The notes under the pieces: generated by a model
Database searches by the model: none
What the model was told of the DNA's origin: nothing
What the model saw: the letters and a program-made list of their open reading frames with translations, nothing else
Source: a bacterium
Lineage (GTDB): Bacteria; Patescibacteriota; Minisyncoccia; Moranbacterales; UBA2206
DNA: 6,789 bases
Reading direction: 5' to 3'
Assembly (NCBI GenBank): GCA_021779205.1
Contig: JAJYBE010000046.1
Coordinates: 1-6,789, forward strand
Shown: one piece after another, positions 4,852-6,789 of the stretch
Layout: every line of letters begins with the position of its first letter
Numbering within the stretch: the stretch's first letter is position 1
Translations under genes and position numbers: made by a program

Positions 4852-6018
4852 TTATTTTTTCAACTTCAACTTAACCGAATTGGCAAAACTCAACATATCC
4901 GAATCAAAAGTATATTTAAATTTATTTTTTTCTGCATATCTTTCTTTCGCGAAATCAATCAGTTTTTTTAAAAGCTCATCGAGTGAAAGTCCGCTGGCTT
5001 TCCACAAATGATGATAGACCGTGCCCGGCATTGGATTGATTTCATTGGCATAGACCTTTTGCGCCACCTTATCATAGAGAAAATCAACACGCGCAATACC
5101 GCTTGCTCCGATGCCAGCGTAGATTTTTTTGGCCAGCTCTCGCACTTTTTTTGATGTATCTTCGCCCAAGCGCGCTGGAATGACTAAGCTATCCGTAGCA
5201 TTGCCCAATTGCGCGCCACCATCCACTAAATATTTTTCTTTGAAATCAAACAGTTCGCTTTGAAAAACCGATTCTTGAATGAGTGATGCCTCAAGTTCAT
5301 CATTGCCGATCACGCAACAGGTGATATCCATCAAATTTTCCACCCCCTCTTCGACCAAAACTTTCTCGCCATAGTGCAACGCCACTTCAATCGCAAATTC
5401 CAATTCCTTATCATCTTTAGCCTTGGAAATTCCAATTGACGATCCCAACTTTGGGGGTTTGATAAACAATGGATAACGCAAAGTGTTTTTAATGCCAGTG
5501 ATAATTTCCACTCGCTCTTTTTCCCAATCATTTTTACCAAAAAACATAAAATTCGCCGTAGGAATTTCCATGCTTTTGTAATATGTTTTTGTAAGAATCT
5601 TATCAAAGGCAATCGCACTGGATGGCACATCGCAACCGACATATGGCACGCCGAAAAGCTCAAATAGGCCTTGAATTGTCCCATCTTCTCCGTTTGATCC
5701 ATGAAAAGCCGGAAAAGCCAAATTAATTTCGACTACATGTCCCATGAAACCCTTCTTTCGAAAAACCATCTTGCCCCGAGATTTTTCCATGTCCAGCGAA
5801 ACTCGGGAAAACTCCAAAAGTTTCTTGTCTTTTTCGGGATCTTGAAAAAATCTTAACGTTCCCAGCTCTTCTGAGACATGCCACTCGCCATTTTTTCCAA
5901 GATAAACCGGCACGACATTATGTTGCATTTTTTTCAATTCTGAGATAATAAGTTGTCCCGTAATAATTGAAACGTCATGCTCCGGACTCTTTCCGCCAAA
6001 AAATACTCCGATATTCAT
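4852..6018 (-). CDS. ddl: D-alanine--D-alanine ligase
   Basis: Cytosolic ATP-grasp enzyme joining two D-alanines into the dipeptide that MurF adds to the peptidoglycan precursor. The 388 residues are longer than E. coli DdlB (about 306) and nearer the VanA/DdlA-type length. Motifs in order: FGGKSPEHDVS (7-17) with Glu13 at the DdlB Glu15 position; HGSNGEDG (106-113), first family signature; KPPKLGSSIG (187-196) with Lys187 and Ser193 matching DdlB Lys144 and Ser150; VEE (222-224); EKY (261-263), the omega-loop Lys-Tyr; RVDF (310-313); and NEINPMPG (325-332) with Asp312, Glu326 and Asn328 as metal ligands. Just past the metal ligands, NEINPMPGTVYHHLW departs from the usual NTxPG(F/M)T...S(L/R)xP acceptor loop. 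The D-Ala-D-Ala product is the default assumption; D-Ala-D-Lac or D-Ala-D-Ser is not excluded. The ATG at 6018 has no Shine-Dalgarno site. murF lies upstream. Confidence 0.93.
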   Translation of the reverse strand: MNIGVFFGGKSPEHDVSIITGQLIISELKKMQHNVVPVYLGKNGEWHVSEELGTLRFFQDPEKDKKLLEFSRVSLDMEKSRGKMVFRKKGFMGHVVEINLAFPAFHGSNGEDGTIQGLFELFGVPYVGCDVPSSAIAFDKILTKTYYKSMEIPTANFMFFGKNDWEKERVEIITGIKNTLRYPLFIKPPKLGSSIGISKAKDDKELEFAIEVALHYGEKVLVEEGVENLMDITCCVIGNDELEASLIQESVFQSELFDFKEKYLVDGGAQLGNATDSLVIPARLGEDTSKKVRELAKKIYAGIGASGIARVDFLYDKVAQKVYANEINPMPGTVYHHLWKASGLSLDELLKKLIDFAKERYAEKNKFKYTFDSDMLSFANSVKLKLKK

Positions 6019-6060
6019 AAATTAAATCGTTAAACTGTTAAGTGGTTTTTATTTTTGTAT

Positions 6061-6112
6061 ATTCGCACATTCATGTAAATTCTTCGTCTGCTGGCAGACC
6101 GGCAACTGGCAG
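6061..6112. repeat. Repeat-like intergenic segment between murF and ddl
   Basis: Within the 97-base gap, ATTC recurs at 6061, 6069 and 6079. A GC-richer piece follows, with CTGGCAG repeated directly at 6091-6097 and 6106-6112 and a CTGC/GCAG inverted repeat at 6088-6097. This patterned sequence differs from the plain AT-rich spacers nearby and has the look of a dispersed CPR intergenic repeat. I cannot confirm other copies; none is in this window. Confidence 0.4.
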
Positions 6113-6115
6113 AAG

Positions 6116-6789
6116 TTAGAAATAATTATCCGGCAGGTCATTTTGAAAAATAATCGCATCACCAGTCTTCACCACATTAGCAAGATCCGCATGCACTTCT
6201 TTTGACGACTCATAGAGTTTATAATTTTCAAAGCCCGCCCCGTCAAGTCCCTTAATAATATAACCAGAGTTGGGACTTTTTATCAAGAGAACCAAATCTA
6301 TCCCGCTCTGAGCATAAAGCTGGCCGATTTTTTCGTGAATTTCAGCACTTTTTCCGCCCAACTCAACCAATCCCGGAGTGAGCACAATTTTGCGCCCCTG
6401 CGCCCTTTTCAACACTTCAATCCCACTCACAATACCAGCATAATTGCCATTATAACTATCATCAACCACCCAAACTTTCGTCATTTCATTGTAAATCGGT
6501 TCCAAGCGATGAGGCACATACTCAACCTTCCCCGCTCCCCGTGAAATTTCAGCAAGAGTCATGCCTAATTTTTGCGCCAATCTACTAGCCAAGAGGATAA
6601 GTGAAATATTATGCTGGGCCAGAAGTTTTGTTCGAAACATTGTTCCATCTAATTCAAACTCCAATCCTGAAAAATTATCCAAAACTCTAACTCCTTTCGC
6701 CTCACTTTTTGACACTCCGACAAATTCTTTGAGCTTAAAGCGCATATAATTTTTCAAAATATTTTCATCATAGTAATTAAGTACTCTTG
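6116..6789 (-). CDS. murF: UDP-MurNAc-tripeptide--D-Ala-D-Ala ligase, MurF-type (3' part; runs off the right edge)
   Basis: MurF joins D-Ala-D-Ala to the UDP-MurNAc tripeptide in the cytosol, the last soluble step of precursor synthesis. The last 223 codons are visible; the frame stays open to the window edge. The visible part opens with VLNYYDEN (residues 2-9 as seen), matching the end of the central domain (usual VLNADD). LLAQHNISLILLASRL then matches the MurF HN...NALAA segment. The C-terminal domain follows, with PHRLEPI (the conserved Arg), VVDDSYNGN (usual DDSYNANP) and VLTPGLVELG (usual xLGxMLELG). The P-loop and N-terminal domain lie beyond the edge. ddl follows after 97 bases, the natural partner since it makes MurF's substrate. 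A TTG at 6757 is not the real start, because the sequence upstream of it is still Mur-ligase sequence. MurF versus another Mur ligase is inferred from the C-terminal motifs and from ddl. Confidence 0.85.
   Translation of the reverse strand, partial: RVLNYYDENILKNYMRFKLKEFVGVSKSEAKGVRVLDNFSGLEFELDGTMFRTKLLAQHNISLILLASRLAQKLGMTLAEISRGAGKVEYVPHRLEPIYNEMTKVWVVDDSYNGNYAGIVSGIEVLKRAQGRKIVLTPGLVELGGKSAEIHEKIGQLYAQSGIDLVLLIKSPNSGYIIKGLDGAGFENYKLYESSKEVHADLANVVKTGDAIIFQNDLPDNYF

Noticed and set aside
5011..5019. A second DnaA-like box (TTTCCACAA-type word) within ddl
   Set aside because: It is a partial match inside conserved coding sequence and has no partner.
5331..5702. 123-codon frame on the minus strand inside ddl in another reading frame
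   Set aside because: It lies wholly within the conserved ATP-grasp coding sequence and has no motif of its own.
6116..6757. Complete small gene starting at the TTG at 6757
   Set aside because: The frame continues to the window edge and the extra residues match the Mur-ligase central domain, so the gene is cut by the window and not short.

Overview
This is an AT-rich window with every convincing gene on the minus strand. It reads like a piece of a Patescibacteria (CPR) genome. The evidence is a DUF5654-type small membrane protein, a stand-alone Mur-ligase central domain starting with a hydrophobic helix, an anchored lysozyme-like protein of a type I associate with CPR genomes, tight gene packing and few Shine-Dalgarno sites. 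This placement is inference; there is no rRNA or other marker gene. The genetic code looks standard: the long frames are open without reading TGA as glycine, and one gene ends in TGA, so the recoded CPR lineages (Absconditabacteria, Gracilibacteria) are unlikely.

In transcription order (right to left): the 3' part of a MurF-type ligase (6116-6789, cut by the window edge); a D-Ala-D-Ala ligase (4852-6018); a class I PLP aminotransferase (3642-4841); a stand-alone, catalytically degenerate Mur-ligase central domain (2804-3553); a two-helix DUF5654-like protein (2493-2798); Lgt (1477-2400); and a membrane-anchored lysozyme/glucosaminidase-fold protein (407-1483) whose start overlaps the lgt stop. 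A probable terminator lies at 352-377. The 351 bases left of it hold AT-rich palindromes, a DnaA-box-like inverted pair, an extended -10 promoter, a 5'-leader hairpin and the first 31 codons of an exported protein that leaves the window at base 1.

The common theme is the cell envelope. Ddl makes D-Ala-D-Ala and MurF attaches it to the UDP-MurNAc peptide; Lgt lipidates prolipoproteins; the last gene probably cuts or binds peptidoglycan outside the membrane. The aminotransferase is an ordinary metabolic enzyme whose link to the pathway is unproven.

The points most worth a second look are the degenerate Mur-ligase domain, whose P-loop glycine, histidine and carbamylated-lysine positions appear replaced; the unusual acceptor-side motif of Ddl; the large cytoplasmic part of the anchored hydrolase-like protein; and the DnaA-box-like dyad above the left promoter. 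Several intergenic gaps also carry repeat-like sequence. I see no mobile element, CRISPR array, tRNA or rRNA.
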